A stretch of DNA of 43,017 nt from Clostridium yunnanense. Lineage in GTDB: Bacteria > Bacillota > Clostridia > Clostridiales > Clostridiaceae. The notes below the pieces were generated by a model, which was not told the origin of the DNA, searched no databases, and saw only the letters and a program-made list of their open reading frames with translations. Shown in pieces: positions 1 to 8,657 of this stretch. The stretch lies in NCBI RefSeq assembly GCF_016595795.1, contig NZ_JAENHN010000056.1, positions 1-43,017 on the forward strand, in the 5' to 3' direction. Each line of letters opens with the position of its first letter. Position 1 is the first letter of the stretch. The translations under genes and the position numbers were made by a program.

Positions 1-417
1 TTCTTTTATAATAACTTTTCCAACATGTACAACTCCTGATAAACTATCTGGAGTTGAGTCTATACTTAACGCCTTAAGTATTTTATGTCTCCAATAAAAA
101 GCTGTCCCAATACTTATATTTAGCTTCTCAGCACAGAATTTTAAAGTTTTATTTTCTGTCATTAATTCAGTAAATTCCATCCAGGTTCTAGTGTTCTTCT
201 TTGAATAACTCCACAATGAATCAGTTGTACGTGAAAAAGTTTTTTCGCATACTTTGCATTTGTATCTTTGAATTCCATTATAAAAGCCATATTTAATATA
301 CCAAGTTGACGCGCAAATTGGACATGCATTTACAACTCTATCTTTATAAAAATCTCTTTTTAGAACATCATTAGTATGCAAATCAAATTTTTTAAGTTTA
401 ACATCAGGTTGTAGCAA
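1..417 (-). CDS. Zinc-ribbon transposase-like protein, cut by window edge
   Basis: An open frame of 139 codons runs without a stop to base 1, so only the N-terminal part is visible. I chose the TTG at 415-417 because GAGGTG lies six bases upstream. The protein has two CxxC pairs (ACPIC near residue 30 and YKCKVC near residue 52), a zinc ribbon. A likely helix-turn-helix follows (LKFCAEKLNISIGTAFYWR). This arrangement is known from the N-termini of IS1- and IS1595-type transposases and related DNA-binding proteins. The DDE catalytic domain would lie beyond the left edge, so it is not possible to say whether the element is intact. No clear inverted repeat was found to the right of the gene. Confidence 0.6.
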   Translation of the reverse strand, partial: MLQPDVKLKKFDLHTNDVLKRDFYKDRVVNACPICASTWYIKYGFYNGIQRYKCKVCEKTFSRTTDSLWSYSKKNTRTWMEFTELMTENKTLKFCAEKLNISIGTAFYWRHKILKALSIDSTPDSLSGVVHVGKVIIKE

Positions 418-1077
418 AAGGAACACCTCACTAAGAAAATTTGATAATTAGGTTATCCTCTTAATGCTTGCCACATATTCATTTTTTTAATCATTACCAA
501 CATTTATTTAACAAATAACTTCATACAATAAAAATTCACTGAAGCTCCTTTCTGATATGTTCCTTTTAATAGTAGACAGTTATAATATTGGAACCTTGTA
601 TACAAAAGCAGAGTAAGCTCTCTTATTCAGTGAGTTTTTTACACGTAACCTTTTCTAAACATCAGTAAAAAAACACTTTCACTCAAATAGTTTATTTTTG
701 ACTATTTTTCTTTATTGTAGTTATAAAGATAGACTATTTTGATCCGAAATCTATTTTTAAGCTTTTCTAAATTCTAATTGGAAAACTCTAAAATATAAAT
801 CTTATAACTAAGTGGTACATCCATATATAGTTTAAAATTTATAGGACACTGAAATGCTAAGATACTAAATGTTAAAGAACTATCTCCTTCTATCAAGTCT
901 TATTGGTTAAATTTAAATAAGCCATACCACCGAATTGAAACTCAGTGATATGGCTATGTTTTCTTAAAACTTTAGTCAAAAATTTAATGTCACATTCTAT
1001 TATTTTCTTAATTAATTATTTACTTAATTACTTAGTTTATTATTTAATTGAGTAAATACTTATTCCTTTAATAGAAA
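418..1077. other. Long intergenic region, no gene seen
   Basis: About 660 bases between the transposase-like gene and the PTS gene. It is very AT-rich. Apart from the terminator at 911-960 I see no conserved gene, RNA or clear mobile-element end. Confidence 0.5.
911..960 (-). terminator. Terminator of the PTS permease gene
   Basis: The arms AGCCATACCAC (920-930) and GTGATATGGCT (945-955) pair fully when read on the minus strand, with one G-U pair, and are followed there by TTATTTAAATTT. It lies about 120 bases past the stop codon of the PTS gene. Confidence 0.6.
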
Positions 1078-2574
1078 TTACTTGTTCATTAATTTCTTTA
1101 TTTGCGAAACAAGTGGGTCTGCTAATGTGCCAACAACAACTTGAACATTGTTTCCACCAAGTCTTGATATACCTGATGCACCAGCTTGTTTTAGAGCCTT
1201 TTCATCTAATTTAGATGTATCCTTTAAAGTTAATCTTATTCTAGTTACACAAGCATCGATAGATTCTACATTGTTCTTTCCACCTATTGCACCTAATATA
1301 ACTTCTGCTTTATCAGATAACTTACTGCTCTTTGAATTGCCAGCTTTAGTATTAACTGTAACTTCATCTTCATCATCTTCTCTACCAGGAGTCTTAATGT
1401 CAAACTTCTTGATATAGAATAAGAATATGAAGTAGTAAATAGCAGCGAATATAAGACCTACTATTGCGATACCTATTGGGTTACTTGTATTTGACTTACT
1501 GAAGTTTAAAGCATAATCTATGAAACCTGCTGAGAAACCAAAGCCCAGTTTCATGTTTAATGCATAAGTTACAGCTCCTGCTACACCAGTTAATACTGCA
1601 TGTATAGCATATAAAGGAGGTGCTAAGAACATAAATAAGAATTCGATTGGTTCTGTAATACCAGTTAAGAAGGAAGTTAATGCTATACCTAAAAGCATAC
1701 CTGTAACTTCTTTTTTCTTTGACTTTTTAGCTGCAGTAATCATAGCTAAACAAGCAGCTGGCAGTGCGAACATCATAATTGGGAAGAATCCAGTCATGAA
1801 TGCACCTGAGTTTGGATCTCCTGCCAGATATCTAGTTAAGTCTCCTCTAACTACTTCTCCTGCAGCATTTGTAAAGGTACCAAATGTAAACCAGAATATT
1901 GAGTTCATTACGTGATGTAATCCAAATGGAATTAATAATCTATTTAATAGTCCAAATCCGAAAGTTCCTGCTGGACCAGCGTTAGCAACTGTATTACCAA
2001 ATGCATCTAAACCATCTTGTATTGATGGCCATATATATCCAGCCGCAACTCCCAATATAATCATCAAGAAAGACATTAGTATAGGCACAAATCTCTTACC
2101 ACCAAAGAATCCAAGGAATTGTGGTAATTGAATATCTTTAAATTTGTTATATAAAAGACCTGCGGTTATACCGGCTATGAAACCAGCAAAAACTCCCATA
2201 TTTACAGTTGGATCTATAGCAGACGCAACTTTTTGTAATACTAGGAAACCTACTGCTGCTGATAATGCGGAAACTCCGTTATTTTCTTCAGCAAGACCTA
2301 TTGCTATACCAATTGCAAATAATAATCCAAGGATTGATATTGGTGTAGCACCGTCTCCTTTACCAAGATATAATGTACCAAAAATAGCATCTCCAGCCTG
2401 AGCAATTATTGGTATACCATTTTTCATTAAATATGCATTTCCTGTCCATCCCCATACATCGCTTTGACCTAGTCTAAGCAATATTGCCGCAGCAGGCATT
2501 ACTGCAACTGGTGTCATGAGAGCTTTACCTATTTTTTGAAGGAAAGCTAAGGTTCTGTTAGTTTCTTTACTCAT
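1078..2574 (-). CDS. nagE: PTS N-acetylglucosamine-type transporter, EIICB
   Basis: This is a membrane permease that takes up and phosphorylates a hexose with phosphate from the PTS chain. Residues 1 to about 390 form the EIIC channel, with many membrane segments. After a charged linker, residues about 420-498 form the EIIB domain with the phosphorylated cysteine in DACVTRIRLTL. Several stretches match the N-acetylglucosamine branch rather than glucose PtsG: HHVMNSIFWFTFG, GDLTRYLAGDP, FFPIMMFALPAACLAM and FDIKTPGRED. No EIIA domain is present, so a separate EIIA is needed. The ATG has GGAGTG seven bases upstream. Expression is probably set by the antiterminator gene upstream through the leader RAT and terminator, with catabolite control at a CRE-like site. 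Substrate assignment rests on sequence resemblance. Confidence 0.85.
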   Translation of the reverse strand: MSKETNRTLAFLQKIGKALMTPVAVMPAAAILLRLGQSDVWGWTGNAYLMKNGIPIIAQAGDAIFGTLYLGKGDGATPISILGLLFAIGIAIGLAEENNGVSALSAAVGFLVLQKVASAIDPTVNMGVFAGFIAGITAGLLYNKFKDIQLPQFLGFFGGKRFVPILMSFLMIILGVAAGYIWPSIQDGLDAFGNTVANAGPAGTFGFGLLNRLLIPFGLHHVMNSIFWFTFGTFTNAAGEVVRGDLTRYLAGDPNSGAFMTGFFPIMMFALPAACLAMITAAKKSKKKEVTGMLLGIALTSFLTGITEPIEFLFMFLAPPLYAIHAVLTGVAGAVTYALNMKLGFGFSAGFIDYALNFSKSNTSNPIGIAIVGLIFAAIYYFIFLFYIKKFDIKTPGREDDEDEVTVNTKAGNSKSSKLSDKAEVILGAIGGKNNVESIDACVTRIRLTLKDTSKLDEKALKQAGASGISRLGGNNVQVVVGTLADPLVSQIKKLMNK

Positions 2575-2716
2575 TTTTCAACACTCCTATTACTATTAAT
2601 TTTGTAAAGAAAAAATAGTTAATTAATAAATAAAATTAGATAATTGCTATAACTTTCTTTTTGGCGATCAATTGTCTTATAATAGTTATATGCCATTGTA
2701 TAAGTTTTTATTAAAA

Positions 2717-2753
2717 CAAAAAAAGCCGAAAAGGGAAAACTCCCTTTTCAGCT
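2717..2753 (-). terminator. Leader terminator controlled by antitermination
   Basis: Arms at 2724-2736 and 2741-2753 form a 13-bp stem (AGCTGAAAAGGGA on the minus strand), with a run of seven to eight T after it. It lies in the 5' leader of the PTS gene and its upstream arm overlaps the RAT element, as in GlcT/LicT systems. Confidence 0.85.
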
Positions 2754-2778
2754 AATGCCCTAATTTAGGTTACACGCC
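2750..2778 (-). promoter_or_regulatory. Ribonucleic antiterminator (RAT) of GlcT type
   Basis: Read on the minus strand, the element begins GCGTGTAAC, continues through CCTAA-ATTAG and ends GGGCATTAGCT. This resembles the RAT of Bacillus ptsG (GTGTTAC ... CAGGCATGAGT, from memory). Its 3' end shares bases with the first arm of the terminator, so binding of the antiterminator would block termination. Confidence 0.75.
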
Positions 2779-2820
2779 GAAAGAAATAAATCAATCAAGC
2801 TATTCAACTTTACAAAATTT

Positions 2821-2858
2821 ATTATATATCATATCAATAAAAATTGCAACGTTTTCAA
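2821..2858 (-). promoter_or_regulatory. Promoter with overlapping CRE-like site for PTS gene
   Basis: On the minus strand, TTGCAA (2849-2844) and TATAAT (2826-2821) are 17 bases apart, a good sigma-A promoter. The 16 bases 2858-2843 (TTGAAAACGTTGCAAT) match the CcpA CRE consensus WTGNAANCGNWNNCAW at all but one position and cover the -35, which suggests catabolite repression (inference). Confidence 0.65.
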
Positions 2859-2868
2859 TAAACTTTTA

Positions 2869-3714
2869 TTATAAATTTTTCAATCTTTCTATATGAATGG
2901 CAAGATAAGCTACTTCATCTATAGTGACTTCTGCTTCTAACTGGTCTTCTATTACTTTTGCAGCTTCTTTTGCAAGCTTATATGATTGTTTATATCGTCT
3001 TTTTATTGTATCTTTAAGTTCGTTCTTAATAGTTTTATTGGTCACAATTCTCTCACAAGCAAACCTAACATGTGTTATAAATCTTGCATAGTCTAATGAT
3101 TTCCTATCAATCTTTAAGTTAAGCTCTTCTTCTATAAATCCCACAATTGAATTATTTATGAAGCTATACTTCATAGTATTTGACAACTTTCCATTTTTTC
3201 TCGCTGAATGTATATGTAGAGCTATAAAGCCAACTTCACCATCAGGAATTTCAACTCCTAATTCTTTTTCAAGTCTTAAAGAAGCTTGTTTTGCAAGATC
3301 AAATTCTAAATTGTATAAAGTTTGGATTTCACTAATAAAAGGATTTTGTATTTCTTCTTTGTTTTTCAATCTCTTTACTGCAAAATCTATATGATCAATA
3401 AGTCCAACATGAATGTTTTCACTTAATTCTTCCCCTAATTTATCTGATATATCTCTTATAATTTCTTCACAAAGTGCTAGGAAAGCTTCATCATTTCTAT
3501 TCACTATCTCTTTAAAATTACTTTTATTCTTTTCATCTTCTATTGTAAATATCTTTTCTACCAAAGTTTCACTTGTAATAACGTCTCCTAATTTTTTATT
3601 AAATCCAATTCCTTTTCCAAATAATATCTTTTCACTCTCATTATTAGTTGCTAAAACAATGTTGTTGTTAAAGGCTTTTATTACAGACCAGTCACAGTTA
3701 AGTTTTTTAACCAT
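2869..3714 (-). CDS. glcT: PRD-domain transcription antiterminator, GlcT/LicT family
   Basis: An RNA-binding antiterminator that lets transcription pass a leader terminator when its PTS partner is busy transporting. Residues 1 to about 58 form the co-antiterminator RNA-binding domain (VIKAFNNNIVLA, LFGKGIGFNKKLGD). Two PTS regulation domains follow. The likely phosphorylated histidines are in GLIDHIDFAV and FIALHIHSAR for PRD1, and in FITHVRFA and LAIHIERL for PRD2. The frame extends to a GTG at 3723, but that GTG is part of the GAGGTG ribosome-binding site, so ATG at 3714 is the better start (281 aa). Its probable target is the RAT directly downstream, before the PTS gene. A weak promoter may lie near 3788-3816 (TATAAT with a poor -35). 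Confidence 0.9.
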   Translation of the reverse strand: MVKKLNCDWSVIKAFNNNIVLATNNESEKILFGKGIGFNKKLGDVITSETLVEKIFTIEDEKNKSNFKEIVNRNDEAFLALCEEIIRDISDKLGEELSENIHVGLIDHIDFAVKRLKNKEEIQNPFISEIQTLYNLEFDLAKQASLRLEKELGVEIPDGEVGFIALHIHSARKNGKLSNTMKYSFINNSIVGFIEEELNLKIDRKSLDYARFITHVRFACERIVTNKTIKNELKDTIKRRYKQSYKLAKEAAKVIEDQLEAEVTIDEVAYLAIHIERLKNL

Positions 3715-4060
3715 ACTTATCACCTCAACAATATTGTAACACCTAGTTTTATTTTTTCTAGTACATTCTAACTTATTTTGTATATTTATTATAAAAAATT
3801 ATTATTCTATAATTAAAAGACTGTTTTTTTGCTAATTATTATTTTCATATTAAGTGAAATAATTGTTTAAAAAATGTGTTGGACTTTCACTATTAATATC
3901 CGTATCACACAAAGCGTCACACACTTTCCCACAATGATAAACTTTTTTTTAAAGATATCTGAAAACTAAGGATTGACTTATTTTTTGTGCTAAAATAGTT
4001 TTTGTTTAAAGCATATTAAAAAGTTCTTAGATAATATTTATAGAAACAGGGGGATTCATT
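3715..4060. other. Divergent intergenic region
   Basis: About 345 bases between two divergently transcribed genes. It must hold both promoters. I see candidate -10 boxes but no structured RNA or repeat. Confidence 0.5.
3988..3996 (+). promoter_or_regulatory. Candidate extended -10 promoter
   Basis: TGCTAAAAT fits an extended -10 box 65 bases before the acyltransferase start. A TTGACT at 3973 is only 12 bases away, too close to act as the usual -35, so the call is tentative. Confidence 0.3.
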
Positions 4061-5086
4061 ATGGGAGACTCTAAAAGAGTTGATTACTTAGATATTGCAA
4101 AAGGTATCCTAATTATTACTGTTATTCTATGTCATAGCGATTTTCCTTTCGCTCAATATATGTACTGGTTTCATATGCCTGCATTCTTTATAATAAGCGG
4201 TCTATTATACAAGAATAAGTTAAGTATAAAATCACAAGCTACAAAATTTTTTGTTCCTTATATAGCATTTTCAATAATTGATATGACACTGACTTTTATG
4301 GCTAATCCTCATGACCTTTCAATGTCAAATATTCTTTACTATAGTTATGAGCATCTATATTCCGGTAAAATGATGCCTGGTGTATTTTGGTTTATACCTT
4401 GCTTATTCCTTACTAAGGTAATATTCCATTATGGAAAGAAGTTATTATCAAACCAAGTTTTAATAATGTTACTGATTGTATTATATGTTGCTGGTCACGC
4501 ATTTGTTTTAGCTACAGTACCTGAAAATGTAGTAGATATAACCACAGCTAACTATATACCTTGGAACTTAGATGCATTAATGATTACATTACCATACTAT
4601 GCAATTGGATATTATGCTAAAGACCTATTAAAATTTGTTAATAACAAGATCACTTTAATAATAAGCGGACTACTTGCAATTAGCTACTTAAAACTAAATA
4701 CTGATCTTCAAATTTATTATTATATGAATATAAAATACTCTGAGTTTAGATATTACTTCTTAGATTTATTAATACCATTAACCTTTACAGTATTTATACT
4801 TTCCATAAGTTATCATTTAACTCAGCTAAAACACCTAAGCTCTGTTGTAAGTTTCTTTAAACTTGCTGGTGCTAACTCATTAATAGTAATGTATTTGCAT
4901 ATTCCACTAAATCATTATTTTGAAACATTGTTTAATTATAATTACGTAATTTTCACCCTGATTGGATTATTAATTCCATTAGGTTTAGCAATATTGATAA
5001 ATAAAAGTGAGCTTTGTGAGTTCATTTTTAAAGGAACAAGTCCATCATCATCATCAAAAAGTCACTCTGTGAGATTTGCTCATTAA
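4061..5086 (+). CDS. Membrane acyltransferase, acyltransferase-3 family
   Basis: An integral membrane protein of 341 aa with about ten hydrophobic segments. The N-terminus shows the acyltransferase-3 signature: RVDYLDIAKGILIITVILCH, then WFHMPAFFIISGLLY. Members of this family O-acylate sugars, polysaccharides or cell-wall polymers at the membrane, using acyl-CoA or a similar donor. The fucose 4-O-acetylase-like branch is the nearest that I recognise. The ATG follows AGGGGG with good spacing. It is one of few plus-strand genes here and ends at a strong terminator, so it is probably monocistronic. The substrate cannot be read from the sequence. The tail after residue 325 is serine-rich and hydrophilic. 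Confidence 0.8.
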   Translation: MGDSKRVDYLDIAKGILIITVILCHSDFPFAQYMYWFHMPAFFIISGLLYKNKLSIKSQATKFFVPYIAFSIIDMTLTFMANPHDLSMSNILYYSYEHLYSGKMMPGVFWFIPCLFLTKVIFHYGKKLLSNQVLIMLLIVLYVAGHAFVLATVPENVVDITTANYIPWNLDALMITLPYYAIGYYAKDLLKFVNNKITLIISGLLAISYLKLNTDLQIYYYMNIKYSEFRYYFLDLLIPLTFTVFILSISYHLTQLKHLSSVVSFFKLAGANSLIVMYLHIPLNHYFETLFNYNYVIFTLIGLLIPLGLAILINKSELCEFIFKGTSPSSSSKSHSVRFAH

Positions 5087-5120
5087 ATCTCATAAGTTGT
5101 TTTAAACTTTAAAACAACAA

Positions 5121-5167
5121 AAAAACAGTAGAAAACTTCTATTATGTAGTTTTCTACTGTTTTTTAT
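5121..5167. terminator. Bidirectional terminator
   Basis: Arms AACAGTAGAAAAC and GTTTTCTACTGTT (about 5124-5136 and 5149-5161) form a perfect stem. T runs follow on both strands, so it can end both the acyltransferase gene and the converging minus-strand cassette. Confidence 0.85.
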
Positions 5168-5171
5168 TATA

Positions 5172-5240
5172 TAAAAATCATATTAATTCTTTGTGAAGCT
5201 CATTAAAGTATCGGATGTGGAAACGCCTTAAGTTTAGTAA
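5172..5240 (+). repeat. Half copy of dispersed repeat family 2
   Basis: Carries ATTAATTCTTTGTGAAGCTC followed by ATTAAAGTATCGGATG. It matches the right half of the elements at 23767-23935 and 23345-23482, and the reverse of those at 27262 and 12640. It lies just past the cassette's last gene. Confidence 0.7.
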
Positions 5241-5260
5241 TATTAACTATGATATATAAT

Positions 5261-5935
5261 CTATTCAAAGGTTTTTAAGGTTCCTTTAGGTACGTGAAGC
5301 TTGTAGTAGAATGCATTTACATCTTTTCCTGAGAACTTTCCAGATGTAGATTTGTAGGTTCGTTTGAATATCTCCACATATCCTTTATCTAAATTATCTT
5401 CTTCAGATACACTGCACTGCAATGAACTTATTTCCATATCATAAGACTTTTCACCTTGTTTTTCTACTTCAAATCTATAATAATTTTCTCCATCAGAACT
5501 AAAGGTCCCTGCATAATAATTATCTGATTTTACAAGATCGTATTTGTTATCTAATTTTTCATTATAAGCGCTAGCTCCGCTTATACCTAAGTATTCAAAG
5601 TATGCCTTTCCTTTATACATATCCTTATCCGAACTATTACTGCTTACTATAAATATAACAAATATACCTATGATTACAGCACCACTAAATATTCCTAAAA
5701 GAACTCTAGCAAGAGTATATGCTTTTTTATCATCATCAGTTATATAATTATACTTTTTATTCATTGATGGATTTTTCTCTTTTTTCTTAGTTTTTATCAA
5801 TGAAGGGTTATACATCTTTTCTTTTTCTTTAGAAATAGATTTATTATTAAACCTTGCATCCCTAAGCTTGGAAGGATTTTTAGGAACTGCATCTAAGTTT
5901 TTCTTTATGGCTGGCTTTTTATCATCTTGACTCAT
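5261..5935 (-). CDS. Single-pass membrane protein of unknown function
   Basis: A 224-aa protein that I do not recognise. Residues 1 to about 72 are hydrophilic and rich in lysine, with no signal peptide. One membrane helix lies at about 76-98 (ARVLLGIFSGAVIIGIFVIF). The remaining 125 residues would be outside the cell and look like a compact beta-rich domain (YYAGTFSSDGENYYRFEVE). The start codon overlaps the stop of the upstream ATP-grasp gene in an ATGA, which shows translational coupling. It is the last gene of the five-gene cassette and is followed by the bidirectional terminator. The topology fits a membrane anchor or sensor working with the ATP-grasp protein (inference). Confidence 0.75.
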   Translation of the reverse strand: MSQDDKKPAIKKNLDAVPKNPSKLRDARFNNKSISKEKEKMYNPSLIKTKKKEKNPSMNKKYNYITDDDKKAYTLARVLLGIFSGAVIIGIFVIFIVSSNSSDKDMYKGKAYFEYLGISGASAYNEKLDNKYDLVKSDNYYAGTFSSDGENYYRFEVEKQGEKSYDMEISSLQCSVSEEDNLDKGYVEIFKRTYKSTSGKFSGKDVNAFYYKLHVPKGTLKTFE

Positions 5936-8433
5936 TTAACCACTTCTCCTTCCATTGAATATAAAGGTGAGTACATACATATGTTATTTGTTATTTTGGA
6001 ACCTACTCTAGTATATGCTCCTGCAAAGGTTTCACCAACTATATAAGTACCGATTATAGGATATAAATTTTCCTTCCAAGTACTTAAATTAGACTTTATT
6101 GTAAACTTATGAGTAGCTCCTCTTATGGTCTCCTGAAATATGCAATCATAATCAGGTATTTGGTCCAATTCATAAGATAATTTCACCTTGTCTCCTTCTC
6201 TTCCAAGCAAGGGTTTTACAACATAATCCCCATTTAAAGTTGTTGGGTCAAAGGTTGTATATGGAATATACTTTTTTATAAGCATCATTTCTTTTTTATC
6301 ATAAAAGTTATATTTTAATAACTCATAAATTGCACTGAAAAAGCCTTTACTTTGAGGTATTATTGACCAGGTTGGGTTAACAGAAAGTATGCTTTTGTTT
6401 ATTAGTTTACCTATAGCTTCAACTTCATATTGTGGTTCAAAGAACCAATCCAGTGGATAAAACCTATAAAAACAATCTATTTTATTTCCATACAAGTAAC
6501 ACTGTTCATCTTTTACTTCAATATCGTATATACTACCGATAAGTAACTGTACGCTCATATCTTTATTTTCTTTGATATATTGGCCTTTTACAGCATCATA
6601 TATGCTATTTATAGTATACCAGTCTTCATAATAGGTTGCTGATACTATAGCCACAGTACTTACAGTTTTCTTTGATCTTGCAGCTTCTAATATCTTATAG
6701 AACTGTTCTTTAAGCAATGATGCCAATTTATCATTGATTCTATTAATTTTAAGGTTTTTGTTAATTATTATTCTATCATAATAAAGCTTATCGACTACAA
6801 GACTTTCACATACTCCAGCTGGTGTTTCTGCATTAAGTTCCAGCACCTTAAAGTTCCCGTATTTGTCTAAAATCCAATCCATTCTCCCTATAAATATAAG
6901 TTCATCAGTAAATTCTCTTTTAATAGTATCTTCTAGATTCTGTATTCCAAGTATATCTCCGTATAAATCCAGATTGTTATATATTAGCTTAGTAGTCTTC
7001 TTAAAAATAGCTGCTAGTTTTTCAGTGGCATTCTTTAACTCTTCAAGCTTTTCCTCTTCTATAATTATGATTTCTTCACTAAGATACTCATAATTCTTAG
7101 CATAAATTCCTGTAAATCCATGTTCTAATATGGCTTCTTTTTTCAATTTCTCTAGGTCAATATTAGGATTTATTATTCTTAATTGAGGTGCTTTATTTAT
7201 ACTTACAGAACTTATCCAAGTGCTTTCCTCTTCAGTAAGATAGTCATCGTTCCATCTTATACAACTACCTATAAAATCATGTCCACTTAAGAATATACCA
7301 TAGTTACCAAACGCCTCAACATCATAACTAAATCTCTCATCATAATAAGGTGCAGTCTCCATCTCTATTTCACAAAATTCTTGAAGTATGAAGGTTTTAT
7401 GCTGCATTTGCTCTTCAACGTATTTCATGTTTTTCTTCCACTCATCTTCATTATGAAGAGTCCCTATAAATACATCTATACTATATCTTCCGAACACTGG
7501 CTTTACAACATACTTATCCTTATCACGTAGAGCTTTATAAAAATTAGCTTCACTTAAAATCTCAGTTCTAGGTAGAACAGAAGTTATTACATCAAGTTCT
7601 AATTCACTAAGCCTTGGGTCTTTATCATCTGATAGTGACCATAAATATGCATATAAGCTTTTACATTGAGCTATTATTACCCTTGGATCATTTAGTATTA
7701 AGAATTTATTATTGTTATGAAGCCTTAAGATATGTTCAAAATCGCTTACTTCATATAAGAATTCTGTAGGATATAATCTTATCATCACATCAATCTGCTT
7801 ATTGAAGGCATAAACCTTATCCTCTATTACATTGAAATTATCTGGTCCTGCCAAGATAAAGGAATGCTTATCATCTTCAAGTATATCTTTTACATACATT
7901 GCTAGATGGGTTTCTTCATATCTAGATGGTGCAGTCAAAAATGCAATATTTAACTCTTTTTTATCTGGAATTTCTTCTGAGCAAATCCTTTTGAATACAC
8001 TTTTTAAATCTTTATCAAAATTATCACCAAAAGCGCCTTCGAAAGTTGAATTAAAACTGCACTCCCTCTGTGCACAAGGTTTATCGTAGTTAAGTTCACT
8101 ATAAAAAATACCATCTGCTTTTCTAAATCCATCATATCTGACCCACAAGGTTTCAGGTAATTTTCTTTTTATAGCTATTATCTCGTCTTTATACTTGAAA
8201 TCTGGTATATATGGCTTTACATCTTCAAACTCTTTATTGATTCCATTAAGGATTCTTTCTATAAGAGAGTTTAAAATTTCACTGCTTTGTTTAAAATTAT
8301 TTGCTAAAGTCTCACTTATAAGTGCTGCTTCATCAGCAAACACATCATTTTTTCTTGTGGTATGAACCATATCATATTTAAACATCATCATGTCACTAAG
8401 GCTTCTATATCCATCATAATGACTTTTCAACAT
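5932..8433 (-). CDS. Tandem glutathionylspermidine-synthase-like ATP-grasp protein
   Basis: A predicted cytoplasmic peptide/amide ligase of 833 aa, built from two copies of the glutathionylspermidine synthase C-terminal (ATP-grasp) domain. The second copy (about 480-833) keeps the family motifs: ELNAETPAGVCES near 537, NPTWSIIPQSKGFF near 694, VVKPLLGREGDKV near 743, and a closing VGSKITNN segment. The first copy (about 60-425) shows the same order in diverged form, SELNYDKPCAQREC near 117 and KPVFGRYSIDV near 313. Usual family members have one such domain and about 380-620 aa. The frame extends to a GTG at 8469 inside a repeat, but ATG 8433 has AGAGTG six bases upstream and is preferred. The small exported protein upstream recalls the ygiB-ygiC pairing of enterobacteria. 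The true substrate is unknown. Confidence 0.8.
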   Translation of the reverse strand: MLKSHYDGYRSLSDMMMFKYDMVHTTRKNDVFADEAALISETLANNFKQSSEILNSLIERILNGINKEFEDVKPYIPDFKYKDEIIAIKRKLPETLWVRYDGFRKADGIFYSELNYDKPCAQRECSFNSTFEGAFGDNFDKDLKSVFKRICSEEIPDKKELNIAFLTAPSRYEETHLAMYVKDILEDDKHSFILAGPDNFNVIEDKVYAFNKQIDVMIRLYPTEFLYEVSDFEHILRLHNNNKFLILNDPRVIIAQCKSLYAYLWSLSDDKDPRLSELELDVITSVLPRTEILSEANFYKALRDKDKYVVKPVFGRYSIDVFIGTLHNEDEWKKNMKYVEEQMQHKTFILQEFCEIEMETAPYYDERFSYDVEAFGNYGIFLSGHDFIGSCIRWNDDYLTEEESTWISSVSINKAPQLRIINPNIDLEKLKKEAILEHGFTGIYAKNYEYLSEEIIIIEEEKLEELKNATEKLAAIFKKTTKLIYNNLDLYGDILGIQNLEDTIKREFTDELIFIGRMDWILDKYGNFKVLELNAETPAGVCESLVVDKLYYDRIIINKNLKINRINDKLASLLKEQFYKILEAARSKKTVSTVAIVSATYYEDWYTINSIYDAVKGQYIKENKDMSVQLLIGSIYDIEVKDEQCYLYGNKIDCFYRFYPLDWFFEPQYEVEAIGKLINKSILSVNPTWSIIPQSKGFFSAIYELLKYNFYDKKEMMLIKKYIPYTTFDPTTLNGDYVVKPLLGREGDKVKLSYELDQIPDYDCIFQETIRGATHKFTIKSNLSTWKENLYPIIGTYIVGETFAGAYTRVGSKITNNICMYSPLYSMEGEVVK

Positions 8434-8459
8434 AAGAATCACTCTTTCATCTTTATATG

Positions 8460-8554
8460 GATGTACCACTTCATTTTTAAATTTATATTTTTAAATTCTC
8501 CTCTCATAATCCATAGGAGTTTTAAAAATAGATTAAGGATTGAAGTGTTACATC
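8460..8554. repeat. Palindromic repeat family 1, copy A
   Basis: A 95-bp imperfect inverted repeat with ends GATGTACCACTTCA and TGAAGTGTTACATC. The inner arms are AT-rich around a short GC-containing centre. It sits directly upstream of the ATP-grasp gene's start and tandem with copy B, four bases away. Confidence 0.85.
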
Positions 8555-8558
8555 TTTG

Positions 8559-8653
8559 GATGTACCACTTCGTGATTAAGTTTATATATTTAAACACTCT
8601 CAACAGAAGCCGTGAGAGTTTTAAAAATAGATTTCAGATCGAAGCGTTACATC
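8559..8653. repeat. Palindromic repeat family 1, copy B
   Basis: A second 95-bp copy in the same orientation as copy A. Ends are GATGTACCACTTCG and CGAAGCGTTACATC; the mismatched base pair at each end has changed on both sides, as expected if the pairing matters. It lies just past the stop of the 110-aa gene. Confidence 0.85.
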
Positions 8654-8657
8654 TTTA

